DNA of 64,000 bases, taken from positions 435,001 through 499,000 of the forward strand of contig OZ025864.1 of the NCBI GenBank assembly GCA_964019425.1, read 5' to 3'. Shown piece by piece: positions 52,401 through 62,900 of the stretch (position 1 is its first letter; every line of letters begins with the position of its first letter). The position numbers and the translations under genes were made by a program. The notes under the pieces are model-generated. The model searched no databases, was not told the DNA's origin, and saw only the letters and a program-made list of their open reading frames with translations. The stretch is from Flectonema sp. DT1601. Taxonomy: Eukaryota; Euglenozoa; Diplonemea; Diplonemida; Diplonemidae.

Positions 52401-52833
52401 TTGCTGTACTATGCAGTAAAATAATAATAATAAAAAAACAACAACAGCGATGCTCACTCCATCATTCGGTGCAGGGATATTAATTGCGTCGCTGTGGATG
52501 TTGTTATTGTTTGCATTTGATCCTTTGATTGTGCAGGGGACGGGACTACCAGAAGGGATTGCGTGGTTACGATTCTGCAGTCCCTTCTATTTAGCATTAG
52601 AAGTATTAATGCTGAATGAGTTGCGTGGTCTGCAATGTAACTTCGCACCCGTTTCATCTGCCGGCATACCCAGCGATACTCCAATTCCAATATCCTGTGA
52701 GCAGTATATATACAATCTGGGACTCACTCCTGAGAACTTTTCATTCGATATTGCTGGTCTGATTTGGTGGATGTTCTTTTATCTTTGTACTGCTGGAATT
52801 TCATTGAAATTGTTTGTTAAGGAACGTCGTTAA
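49465..52833 (+). CDS. ABCG transporter with long Cys-rich N-terminal ectodomain
   Basis: The exons are 49465-52215, 52293-52374 and 52448-52833, with introns of 77 and 73 nt (GTATGA...AAACAG and GTATGT...CAACAG). The product is 1072 residues. Signal peptide MMLLPLLVAVALSVAET, then an EGF-like Cys-rich part (CPYCPQSC ... CDNCMAGHGGITCETC) and two related luminal segments. These are separated by two membrane spans near residues 200-255, with a third before the ATPase. The ATPase has Walker A GPSGAGKTT, signature ISGGEKRR, Walker B VLFLDEPTSGLD and SIHQPSREI. The order ATPase then membrane domain defines ABCG. About 13 extra residues lie between the Walker B region and SIHQPS. The N-terminal extension resembles plant ABCG24/28-type transporters. 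It probably exports lipids or small hydrophobic molecules. Confidence 0.9.
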
Positions 52834-54309
52834 AGGAAATTTAGTCAAAAAAAAAAAATTCTGAAACATTGAACGAAAACTACAAAAAACAAACCCCAAC
52901 AGACCTGTAATACGGTCTCGTTCTCTAGAAATAGAAATAAGAGGAGGATATCCGATGAATTCGGCACTTCGAGTTTATTCTACTTTCTGGTTAAAGACAA
53001 CTCACTTATTTGTCTTTTTGTGTATCTGTTGTGCAGTCACTACGTGGATATTGCTAATTTCGCTCAACGGTAAGAATAGTTGCTTTTCTGTTATTAATTC
53101 TGTTGTCGTATCGTCGTATTCGATTGCGGGTAAGCAGTGATTTGATAAAATTAAGATGTCAGAAATGAATAATTTGTTGACACCGAAATACTGACTTCCT
53201 CAGTTTAGAAGTTCTACTGCACTGAAACAAATTGCTTAATTTGTTTCGTTGTTTTTTTTTTTGCTGTTTTTTTTTTCTAAAATTAATCTTTTTTTTTGAT
53301 GAACCTCCTGCAGATGGAATTCTATTTTCGTCCTGCTGATCGCCTGCTCATTGCTGAGGTTGTTTTCTTTGGTTGTTCCATTTACCGAATGTTTCTGATA
53401 CTGAAGGATTCGTTATTGATTTTTTTATTCTTTTTTCTTTTGTTTTTTCCATTCGAATTCTAGCTGCCTACAAAAAAACACACTCCCTCGGTTTCGAGTC
53501 CGAGCAGCGTTCAAAAAAAAAATAAAAAATAAAAATACAAATTCGTAAGTTGGTTGTTGGTGTTGCTGATAAAAAAAAACGCTTTTTTTTCTATTCCCCT
53601 TCGGGGGGAATAAATATTATGTGTTCGGTACAACAGGTTTTACAAATTGTAACGTCTTTAATCTCCCCCCCCTCCAGTCGGTTGTTCCTTCTGACTGCCT
53701 TGCTATGCTACGCGCTGCTAATATTTTTTTTAATCAGTTCACGCACACTAATTACTACTAATTGTATTATAAAAAAAAAAAAAAAAAGTCTTTAAAGAGT
53801 TTGGGATACCTCCGGAAACACGTTGAGGCTATTCAGTTTCCTTTCTAACCATTTTCACACTCACTGTGACCCCCCCTTCATCTCGTTGTGCTTCTTGTAA
53901 GAGGCACAGAAATATTAGGGGGCGCTATCCTTTTTTAAACCAAAGTGCGGATCGTAAGTCAGTTTGTCCAGCAGCCTTTTTTTTGGGTTCCTGAATATCT
54001 TAACTGTGTGAGTTTTCTGTTGCGTTATTGCTGCTTAGTTAGTACCGAATTACTTTTGGAATGTGAAGTAATTATTTGATTGGCTCACATCGTGTTGGTT
54101 AGTTGTGTTGGTCTACTCGGCCAAAACGACTACCTTCCAAGTAGCGAATAACATCCCGAACGGTAACTATTCTTTGAGAGAACTGCTCATCTAATTCATT
54201 CTTTCAGTTATGTTGGTGACTGGTGTGTGTGTGTTGTGATATTTAAGTTATCTGTGGGTAATAATTTAGTTCTCAGAAAGGAACCTTTCACTTAGAAGGG
54301 AACAATAAA
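52834..54309 (+). other. 1.5 kb intergenic region
   Basis: A 61-codon frame at 52955 with a hydrophobic stretch is present but unsupported. Otherwise homopolymers and AT-rich DNA. TTCATTCTTTCAG (54195-54207) is a good pyrimidine-rich acceptor about 100 nt before the next ATG. Confidence 0.5.
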
Positions 54310-55758
54310 ATGGTAAGGAGGAGAGAGGCTCTGAAGATGCGAGTAGAGTTACTTGAAGAACAGATGAGAGTACTACGTGATGAGTTTGAAGATGAGCCAC
54401 CGCGAAGTAGAAGCCGAAGCAGAAGTCGGTCCTGTTGCAAGAGAGGAAAAGTTTCCCGAGTGAACTCTTCTGGAGCGAGGTACAGTACGGCTACAGGCGC
54501 TGACGGTACAATTCACGTGTCACAACTTCCCAAGAAAAAGATTCCTCGTCGGACTCGTCCCTGGTGCGCCACAGCTGGCAACGGTGTTCCGACATTGAGA
54601 GAAGATCCTCAAATTAATAACCCCAAAGTTAAACAACACAGTTTATTATGGGATCGTATTCAGGGACTCTCAGAACCTAATATTTCACAAGAAGACTTTC
54701 ATAACTACCACAGTCACGATCACCACTACGATCACAATGATCACGGTCACGATCACCATCACGATCACAATGATCATGGCCGTCACAGTCATGATCACAG
54801 TGGTCACCGTCATAGTCACAGTCGCAGTCACGAACGTCACAACCACCACCACCACCACGTTGATTATATTGAGGAGGAGAGTTACGATGATGTTGAAGGA
54901 CAAGTACCAATTACCTTCAGACAGGGATGGAGTAACAATCTTAACACACCTCCTAAAGATTGTGTTCTTGTTAGTGAAGTTTATCCAAGATTAGTTGCCG
55001 TTACGCCGCCAGCAATCCCACCGATGGGTACGAAACAAGAAACTGTTTCTACAAATGGCAACACCAGCCCCCGTAATGTGTCTCCTATTCCTGCCTGGAC
55101 GGATGCGAGTATCCAACTGTCGCCGAGTAGGAGGAGCAGGCAGTCAGCTTCACCAGCTCATTCTCCAAGAGACCGTTCGCATACTCCGCAACCACAGAAA
55201 TCTCCACCGAAAGCAACGATCGCAGTTGGGACTGATGACGTCACGACTTCAGTTGTTGTATCCTGTCAGACATCTGATACTTTATTGAAAACAAATCCTC
55301 GTTCAGCATCGCCACCCATCTCTCCGAAACGTAACGACACCAACGGCCCAGTTGTGACTGCTGCTCGAGCGTCTTATAAAACAACTGCACCACCAGTAGT
55401 TGGAGACTCTTATAAAAGACCTCCTCATCTGAATGTTGATCGCCCGAGGTCGAATTCGTTAGCAAGTAGTCGAAGACCGTCTGCTTCTTCTTTTGTGAAG
55501 TCGCCTTCTTTTAGAGGACTTCGACACTCTTCATCTGATCCGATTATGACATCACCAGCTAGGAGGAATAGCGGGTTTAAAGGACCACCTGAGGGTTCGG
55601 GTGTTAAACAGCCAACGATTAGAAAGAGTTCTTTAGTTGGCATTCGACGAGTTTCAATTGGAAGTACTCCTCCGGGAACTCCAGTTTCTATGAAGATCGC
55701 TCCTTCGAATCCAACTCGAACACCTCCATCCCCTTACATTACAACAACTCCAAGATGA
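54310..55758 (+). CDS. Disordered protein with SR patch and His/Asp-rich repeat
   Basis: 482 residues. A short N-terminal coiled coil (ALKMRVELLEEQMRVLRDEFE) runs into an Arg-Ser patch (RSRSRSRSRSCC). Residues about 137-183 are a His/Asp/Asn repeat (DHHYDHNDHGHDHHHDH) with about 30 histidines, likely to bind Zn2+ or Ni2+. The rest is Ser/Pro/Arg-rich with many SPxR and TPPxT sites (potential CDK/MAPK targets), including SPRDRSHTPQPQ and SRRPSASS. No catalytic domain. The coiled coil plus phospho-rich tail suits a cytoskeletal or microtubule-associated regulator, but that is inference. Confidence 0.75.
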   Translation: MVRRREALKMRVELLEEQMRVLRDEFEDEPPRSRSRSRSRSCCKRGKVSRVNSSGARYSTATGADGTIHVSQLPKKKIPRRTRPWCATAGNGVPTLREDPQINNPKVKQHSLLWDRIQGLSEPNISQEDFHNYHSHDHHYDHNDHGHDHHHDHNDHGRHSHDHSGHRHSHSRSHERHNHHHHHVDYIEEESYDDVEGQVPITFRQGWSNNLNTPPKDCVLVSEVYPRLVAVTPPAIPPMGTKQETVSTNGNTSPRNVSPIPAWTDASIQLSPSRRSRQSASPAHSPRDRSHTPQPQKSPPKATIAVGTDDVTTSVVVSCQTSDTLLKTNPRSASPPISPKRNDTNGPVVTAARASYKTTAPPVVGDSYKRPPHLNVDRPRSNSLASSRRPSASSFVKSPSFRGLRHSSSDPIMTSPARRNSGFKGPPEGSGVKQPTIRKSSLVGIRRVSIGSTPPGTPVSMKIAPSNPTRTPPSPYITTTPR

Positions 55759-57235
55759 TAAAAAGTGAATATGATTGTCCTGACCCGTAACAGTGTGCAC
55801 CGGGTGGGCTAATTCTTGAGTTCTAATTCTAATAATAATTTACTTTATATTCATACTGGTGGGCAGATAAGCAGTTTTATCCAATTCCTGTTTAGTTACT
55901 TAAATGACGACCCTGGTCGACTCATGTGAGTTTCTGTTAAGCAGCTGAGTCATAACTCTGTTGGATTGTCTTCGTTTCATACGAAGAAAAGAAGTTTGTG
56001 AACCTGCTCATTAGTACTCATCCGAAAACATTGCAACAGTCACTACCATTGATAGTACGAAGTCCCTTTTTCCCTCAAAACCCCTCAGTCAGAAGAATGT
56101 CACTATTCAGATACCCTGAAATCCTTGAGTGGATTCTATATAAAGTAGTTGTTGAATTGTTTAATACGGTCGACTGGTCCAACAACGTCGGCAGTCGCTA
56201 CGAATATCGAACAACCAACTGTTATCGTAATCGCCGTCTTGTTTCATTTCCTTTTCTTTTTCAATTCTGAACATTTTAGTCATAAGTTGTTTGTGTATTT
56301 TGGTTCTGTCATCAGTTTGAAGCATACTTGTGGATCCAACCCGCAGTATTTAATTCGTGTTCTTCTCAGAGAACACAACAGTACCAGTATTCCTCTTTGA
56401 AGTTACAAGTGAGTCGTCTAATTTTTTTTAGTAACGAAACGTTGCTCTCAATCAGAGCTGTATCGAATAGCCTTTGTGATCGTTATGCAACTCTTCGGAA
56501 CTAGAAATAGTCGACCTTGTTCCTCTCATCATCAGAGGGGTTGTTGATGGTGTTCAATATATCCTTTCTTGTATTCTTTCCCCAAACCCCTCCCTGTAAT
56601 TTTCAATTTCGAGTTCTCCTGTATCTTCCTGTCGGTTATGTAAAAAGGGGCAAGTCTCTCCCGAAGAAAGAACAACGAAATGTCAGTTAATTCGAACCTT
56701 AAATAGCATAAGACACAAAGGATGCTCCCTAGTTCGCTGTATCAGCGATGCACAGTACGCAATGTATTGGACTTCCTTATCTATCTATCTATCTAAAGGT
56801 CTTGTATAAGATTAAGGCCTGAAACTACATATTCTATTACCCTTTGATGTTAGGAAACTGCAGAAATGAATACTTTTCTTTTATTGATCTTTACTTTTCT
56901 TATTCTCACTTTTCTGTTCTAAAATTAATGATACTATCTAAAGGTCTTGAACACAAAAACTTTTTTAGTTCTGTTTTCCCCCTTCAAGAACATTTTTGTT
57001 TTTGTTTGTTTGTGGTTGTCGTCCCGTTACCCCAGCCCTGTGAATTGTTTGAAATTAGGTACCAAACTTTAAATAGATTTTTACGGCAATTCTGTTATTG
57101 TTTTCTTCTTCTTCAACAAGTCGATACAAACATAGGTGAGAAAGATAGTTTGCTGATTTCATCTATCGTTTAGACAGTTGAGAGTGTGTTGCTGATTACT
57201 TCACTTTTCGCAGAACTTATCAAAAGTAAATAAAT
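55759..57235 (+). other. 1.5 kb intergenic region
   Basis: No gene is recognised; small open frames here have no supporting features. A TCTA microsatellite lies at 56779-56795. ACTTTTCGCAG (57202-57212) is a possible acceptor 23 nt before the next ATG. Confidence 0.5.
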
Positions 57236-57451
57236 ATGTACGGTGGTAATAAGAAATATTATGGAGCCACCACTCAAGACACTGAACGACTACTGGGAGA
57301 AACAAAAATGAATCCCTTTGCTAGCGCAAAGGAAGATGCACAGCGGATCTCCAGCGTGACTTCAGCGCGGATAGCGATGATGTTAATTGTTGTGGCAGTT
57401 ACATCGTTCACACTTGGGAGGCTGACTGGGATATGCGATGGTAGAATATAA
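57236..57451 (+). CDS. Small tail-anchored-type membrane protein, 71 aa
   Basis: A polar N-terminus (MYGGNKKYYGATTQDTERLL) is followed by a C-terminal membrane span (IAMMLIVVAVTSFTLG) and a seven-residue tail RLTGICDGRI, the layout of tail-anchored proteins such as SNARE-like or ER/mitochondrial anchors. No family is recognised. ACTTTTCGCAG 23 nt upstream and a TAA-AT-ATG start context support expression. Confidence is limited by size. Confidence 0.5.
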   Translation: MYGGNKKYYGATTQDTERLLGETKMNPFASAKEDAQRISSVTSARIAMMLIVVAVTSFTLGRLTGICDGRI

Positions 57452-57752
57452 TAAAAGGATGTTTTCTCTTTCAGAACACTCACTGACTCCAGACGAGCAG
57501 TAAACAGTCTGGTCACTTCAATTAGGCAATCTGTTACATAAAAAAACTGGCAATCAAAACTTCTAATTTTTGTTTCGTATAGTTTTCGTTTAGTTAAAAA
57601 ATCTTTGATTTTTGTTTTTAATATTTTGAGAAATCAAGAATCGGTGACCTACTTCTTAATAGAACAGATTAAATCATGAGATGTGAAAACGAAGGCCGCA
57701 CGGAATAGTTATTGTACATTAATCACTGTCACCATCCATAACAGATTTCAAA

Positions 57753-58214
57753 ATGGGATGCGGAAATGCTAAACATGTATGTGAGAGTTACGGATGCCAA
57801 GGCACATCAATTCCGTCGAGTAGCTCTCTGTATGACACAGGTTCCGATATAAGCTCCGGGTATGTCACTCAAGAACCACCTAATATGGTTGCTGAGTACC
57901 GAAAAAAAGAAGTATATAAAAGAACTCAGATGCAAAATAGAAGACTTCGTTATGAAGACGACTGTTATCTGGAAGAGTACGTGTGTTTAGCAGCGAACGA
58001 AAAACTGCAGAGCAGAGTGTTGGAATGGGTTTTGGGAGTCAATCGTCAAGAGGCAGCATCATACGGTGAAGTGACAGCTTCTTCTCATGGTTGTGATGTT
58101 TTCGAAGTCTTTGATCAACACGAACCACTTCCTGATGCAGTCTGTTGTCCTGTACCATATCCAAAACAGCGTCTTCGAGGGGAGAAACATCTTCTCATAG
58201 TCCAATCACAGTAA
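57753..58214 (+). CDS. Probable N-myristoylated, palmitoylated protein, 153 aa
   Basis: The N-terminus MGCGNAKHVC has Gly2 and Cys3, and basic residues nearby fit dual acylation, which would anchor the protein to the plasma or ciliary membrane. The rest has a charged helix (MVAEYRKKEVYKRTQMQNRR), a second helix (LQSRVLEWVLGVNRQEAASYG) and an EVFDQHEPLPDAVCCPVPYPKQR stretch broken here by Cys-Cys. No catalytic motif or known family is seen. CATAACAG ends at 57744, 8 nt before the ATG. Confidence 0.65.
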   Translation: MGCGNAKHVCESYGCQGTSIPSSSSLYDTGSDISSGYVTQEPPNMVAEYRKKEVYKRTQMQNRRLRYEDDCYLEEYVCLAANEKLQSRVLEWVLGVNRQEAASYGEVTASSHGCDVFEVFDQHEPLPDAVCCPVPYPKQRLRGEKHLLIVQSQ

Positions 58215-58718
58215 GTTCGCAGAAGCAATTCGATTTCTACAACTTGCCCCGCCGCTTACTGACATAGTAACATCTGTAAAATTCTAATCCGAATAGCTTT
58301 TTTGCAATATTTCTTCCTGCATTATGCAGAATTAATCTAATCAATCTGTTGTTGCAAAACTAGTAATTAAAAAAACAACAATATGAAAGGGGTCCTCGAA
58401 AGAGAATCTGACACATATTGTTTTCTATTTTTTTTCTGACCTCCACTGGGAGAAAATGTGGTGAGAGCCCACTTTTTGTTAATATTATTTGTTATGTGTG
58501 TTATAAGAGAGATCCTAATAGCACCTAATACCTCATTGGTTGATTAGTGTTATCGATTCGTTTGTTTGCAGTCGCTGAATTGATTCTTTCTGTATTATCA
58601 AGTGCCTTGAAGTGCGCTTGTCTAGCTGCCAGACTTGCTGGCGAAAAAACAGTTTTTGCTGTTTTTTTTCGAGCCAGCGAGTTCTATTAAAAAAAAAAAG
58701 GGAAAACCTCTAATTCAA
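58215..58718 (+). other. Intergenic region with A/T-rich hairpin
   Basis: No gene. A hairpin lies at about 58640-58678: CTGGCG and an A-run with CAG, then CTG, a T-run and GCCAG. It directly precedes the inverted-repeat element and may be part of its target or an older boundary. Confidence 0.5.
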
Positions 58719-58933
58719 CAAAAATAGTTTGCGAAATCGCCAACTCCCTACAAAAAAAAAGTTGTCCACCAGGACTCGAAATTTGACTCAAAATTTCTCG
58801 AAACTTGACCCAAAATTTTGGCTTGCGGTGGGTTTTTTGTTTGTGAGCCTACCAAGCTGGGAAGAGTGCAAGGGGGGGCTTGCGTCCGCCAAATTCTTGG
58901 CGGGACGCAAGCCCCTTTCGCAAACTATTTTTG
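58719..58933. mobile_element. 215-bp MITE-like element with 18-bp perfect terminal inverted repeats
   Basis: Left end CAAAAATAGTTTGCGAAA (58719-58736) and right end its exact reverse complement (58916-58933). Inside, two 22-bp direct units lie near 58775-58818. A strong hairpin at 58878-58912 (GCTTGCGTCCGCCAA against TTGGCGGGACGCAAGC, one bulged G) is extended outward by a G run facing CCCC. No open frame and no clear target-site duplication that I can define. It is a non-autonomous DNA element or other foldback; the family is not assigned. Confidence 0.65.
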
Positions 58934-59499
58934 CGGAATTAGGCGTTTTCCCAAAAAAAAAAAAAAAAAAGAAAAAACTATCCACCTACTGATATTGCAA
59001 TTTGCAACTCAATTATTTTTATCAGGCATTGCAACGTCAAATCCATTTCTTTTACCATTTTGTTTTTCTGCAACCTGCCTTCTACTATCGAGGTGTGCGT
59101 CAAAAAAAATACGCTGCTGCGAACAACACCCGAATTGTTAGTTAGAAGAATTTGCGGATTTGCAGATTTTTTACTTTTGTTGAGCTCAGCTTCTTGCCTG
59201 ACTCCTGCGTCTGATGTTTGTTACCTTGAATAATGTTAAATGCTGTTGTAGCGTCCCACTATTCAACGGCAAACTTCATTTTTCATTTTTGCTGTCTTCC
59301 TGCAGCTTCAGGTCCCTAAGAAAGCTGCTTAATTAGAATTGTTGTTTTCTCTCCTTTTTTCCCCAAGTTATTAAAATTAGTTGCCAACACAATTCGCAAT
59401 TCTACAAACAGGAACTAAAATGTGATACATGTCTTAGTGTAATTAACTGTGGTAATCATGTTGTTCTATTTTCAGCAGCTGGGATTTAGGTGATGCATT
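58934..59499 (+). other. Spacer between the inverted-repeat element and the LINE
   Basis: AT-rich, with an A-run at 58952-58970. No gene seen. Composition changes to GC-richer from about 59495, where I place the LINE 5' end. Confidence 0.5.
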
Positions 59500-59503
59500 G
59501 TTA

Positions 59504-59610
59504 CCGGTCTGCCGAACACTGGAAACTACCGGACCTTGAGTGAGGCGAGCGGGGAGGGTATTGGCCGCGGAGCCGTGCAAGTGGGACGAATCGTTCACTA
59601 AGTTCGGCAG
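59504..59610 (+). ncRNA. Candidate HDV-like ribozyme at the LINE 5' end
   Basis: CCGGT (59504-59508) can pair with ACCGG (59528-59532). Directly next to it, CTGCCGAAC (59509-59517) pairs perfectly with GTTCGGCAG (59602-59610), preceded by CTAAG (59598-59602). Nested P1/P2 helices with a C-T-A-A-G joining strand before the last helix are the hallmarks of HDV-like self-cleaving ribozymes, which are known at the 5' ends of several LINEs including L1Tc. The short P3 helix is not convincing, so this remains a candidate. Confidence 0.35.
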
Positions 59611-59959
59611 TAGTTGTTAGATGTTTTGGATGTGCTTCGGCAGAATGCCTGCGTTTTAGCTACCCCGACTGTCCTGAGGTGACTGCCCGGTCAGATGCTT
59701 CGACAAGGAGTGAGCCGCTGCACTAGAAGTTTTTCCCGAGGAGGTGATCCAGGGCGTATTTCCCTCCCCTCGGAGTATCACATATTCCTGAGGGGTATTC
59801 ACCGCTCTCCAGTCAGCGCGACTCGCTGCTGTATTGAGTGTACAACGGATGAAAACAAAGTTCCGTGGACCCAACAGAGAATTATAAATTATCGCGGAGG
59901 GCAGCATTTGGGTTGACTTTCTTTCGAATCTCACACTCTTGAATGTATCGTATTTATGA

Positions 59960-62900
59960 TATGCAGTACGAGAGGACGCATTAAAAAAACTGAACAGGTC
60001 CCACAGAGGTGATACCAATTCCCAAAAGAACCAGAGGAATAAGGGAAACGCTGACAAGGATCGCCGCCCTCGTGCCAATTCAGCGCTCACAGCCAAGGAA
60101 GGATCTAGAATTCGTGACCTAACAAGGGACTATCAATCAGTGATGCCACCGCCACCAAAGAAACAGTACCATGAAACAGTAACAGCGAGAGTAAATCTCC
60201 TACGTTCAGGTGTGCACCCCAACCCTGGGCCTCTTCGTGTCCTATCTTGGAACATGAACCGTTATAAATCCTCTCGTCTTTATCTTGAAGACTTAGTCGC
60301 ATCTTACGACCCTGATATCATTCACATCCAAGAATCTTGGTTAAAGAGTGAAGTATCAGATGATCTTCTTCAAATTAAAGGCTTCGACCTACATCGTCGT
60401 GACAGAGTCAGTGTCAATAAAACTGTTGGTGGAGGCCTTCTGTCCTATTTCAAGTGCTCCTTACATGCCGAATTTATCCCAGAAGAAAGCTGCCACACTC
60501 ACGTCGAGTCACTCTATTGTAAATTTAAAACTGTGCTGGGCACCGTCTCAACCTGTAACATCTACATCCCACCGGACGCTCTACACTTACCGAAATCCCT
60601 CGTTCTGAGTGACCTCACCTTCGGAGACTTTAATGCCCATCACGAATCGTGGTCTTCGAAGATTCCTAGAAAAGCATCAGGGAGGGTGGTTAGTAGTTGG
60701 ATACTCGATAATGGCTTGGCAATCATCCAACTTTCTCCTTCAATACCAACACACGGAACAACTCCGGACCTGGCACTGCATTCTCCTCAGTTCAAGAGTC
60801 TCAATTCAATCCAAATAGATCCTTCTCTAGTTAACTCTGACCACACTCCAATAATTACCGACTTTGATATCACTCCTCTCTCTTCATCCCAACAAATACC
60901 GGCCCATCGTAAGTTTTTCCACGATAGATTTAAGGAATCACATTGGAAATCATTTACTGCATCTCTCGAATCTCATTGCCCACGTCTGAATAACATCAGA
61001 TCCCTAAGCAAACTCTGCAAGGCACTTCTCAAAACAATTGACCGCGTAGCAATCTCCACCTTACCTAACAAATGGTACCCATTAAAAGCCTCACAACATC
61101 AACGCTCAAATCTCAATGCCGAAAATATTTTATTACAAAGTGGCAAGAGAGGGTTCTCTTGGACCTATAAGAAATTACGAGAACTTAAGGGAGAGGCTAC
61201 TGGACTTCACACCCCGTCTGCTCCGCTAGAATCACTTCACCAGCGCTTCTTTCCTACAGATTCACGCTCGGATGAACTTCAAATACCTACGGTTTCCCCT
61301 CAGGCATTTTCCGATCCCTCTTGCAGGCCCTTCTCGACCTCAGAGGCCCAAGCTGTTCTGGACTCCTTGAAAAGATCAGACTCAACCGGACCTGACGCAA
61401 TCTCAAATAACATGCTCCTCCACCTGGGTGAACAAGCTTTACATCTTATACTACGCATAGCCAACTGGTCATTCTATAGAGGAACACTGCCAAAATGTTT
61501 AAAAGTAGCTCATGTGATCCCAACCTATAAAGGAAACAAGAGAGACCCAACTGATGCAGCATCTTACCGCCCTATATCTTTGACCTCAATATTATCGAAG
61601 TTTATAGAGTCTTTGATGCTCTCCAGACTGGAGCACTTATTGATAGATAAACTTGATCCCAAGCAGTCTGGATTTGTCCCCGGCAGAACAACAGACGAAA
61701 ATATTGCAGTACTTATCAACGCAGCCTCCGAAACTAAAAGCGACTATCTCCAATGCGCTGTGCTCATACTCTTTGATATTTCGGGGGCTTTCGACAACGT
61801 AGACCACAACCTACTTATGGATAGGATAAAACCTTTACTACCGACTCCCTTTGTACGATGGATAGGCAACTTCCTTTCAGATCGCACCGCTCACCTTCTT
61901 CATGGTAGTACCCGCTCAAAACCTATAGCCTGTACAAAGGGGGTTCCCCAAGGTAGTATTCTTGGCCCATTACTTTTTCGAATGTACGTTGACTCCTTAC
62001 CAGAGTCCATTACGGTATCTGACACCTCACTACTATACGCCGATGATCTTGCGGTATATGTAAGTAGCTCGACAATCGACGATTTGGAAGCGAGAGCCAA
62101 CAAAGCAATAGGTCAAGTAGAATGCTGGCTGGATAACTCCAGAATGTCATTATCCCATTCAAAAACAGAATACATGTCCATAGGCAAACGTTTTACGGAA
62201 GACAAACGCATCTGTCGGCGTCCGCGTCTTTATTTCCCCTCGACAGTTGATGATGTCCCAATTCCACGTGGGTCTTATCAATTCTTTTATGATCATATAG
62301 ATGATGGGGCTGCTGCTTTACTTAACTTTGAAAACGGTCCCATCTTTCCCTTAGGTATAAATGGACGTAGCGTGAACAATCGATCGCAATTCATAAACAC
62401 CATTCCGAAGGGTGAATTTTCTTTGACAGCCGCCATCCCACTTCGTCAGGTGAAACAAACTCGGTACCTGGGTGTTATAATTGATGATAATCTTACCTTT
62501 GAATCACAGAAAACAAAAATCCTGAACACTCTGAAACGTGGGATTGCTCTCCTATCGATGGTCTCATCGTACCAAGTAAAGACTGAGGTGCTACGACAAG
62601 TCATTTTCGGTCTAATCCTCTCTAGAGCATATTATGGTCTAGCAGCATTTGCTCCCCTCCTCTCCAAAAAGGCGCAGGAGGAGATTGAGCTGACACAACG
62701 TGTTCTCCAACGGAAACTTACCGGCTGCCTTAACTCAACAGCTACACCGGCCCTTTCAGTAGAATCCGGCATATTACCATTCAAACTACACCTTTCGAAA
62801 TCTACTGCGTTAATGAATGAACGATTCTTGCGTAATAACAAGAACAGCCCCTCGTGGTCCATCTTAGACCCTGAGAAAACATCGAGCATCTGGAAAACAT

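Noticed and set aside
52955-53140. 61-codon frame with a hydrophobic stretch after the ABCG gene
   Set aside because: Too short, no conserved feature, and similar frames arise by chance in this T-rich DNA.
54677-54910. Open frames opposite and shifted to the His-rich repeat
   Set aside because: Shadows of a CAY/GAY repeat; the plus-strand frame extends far beyond the repeat on both sides, these do not.
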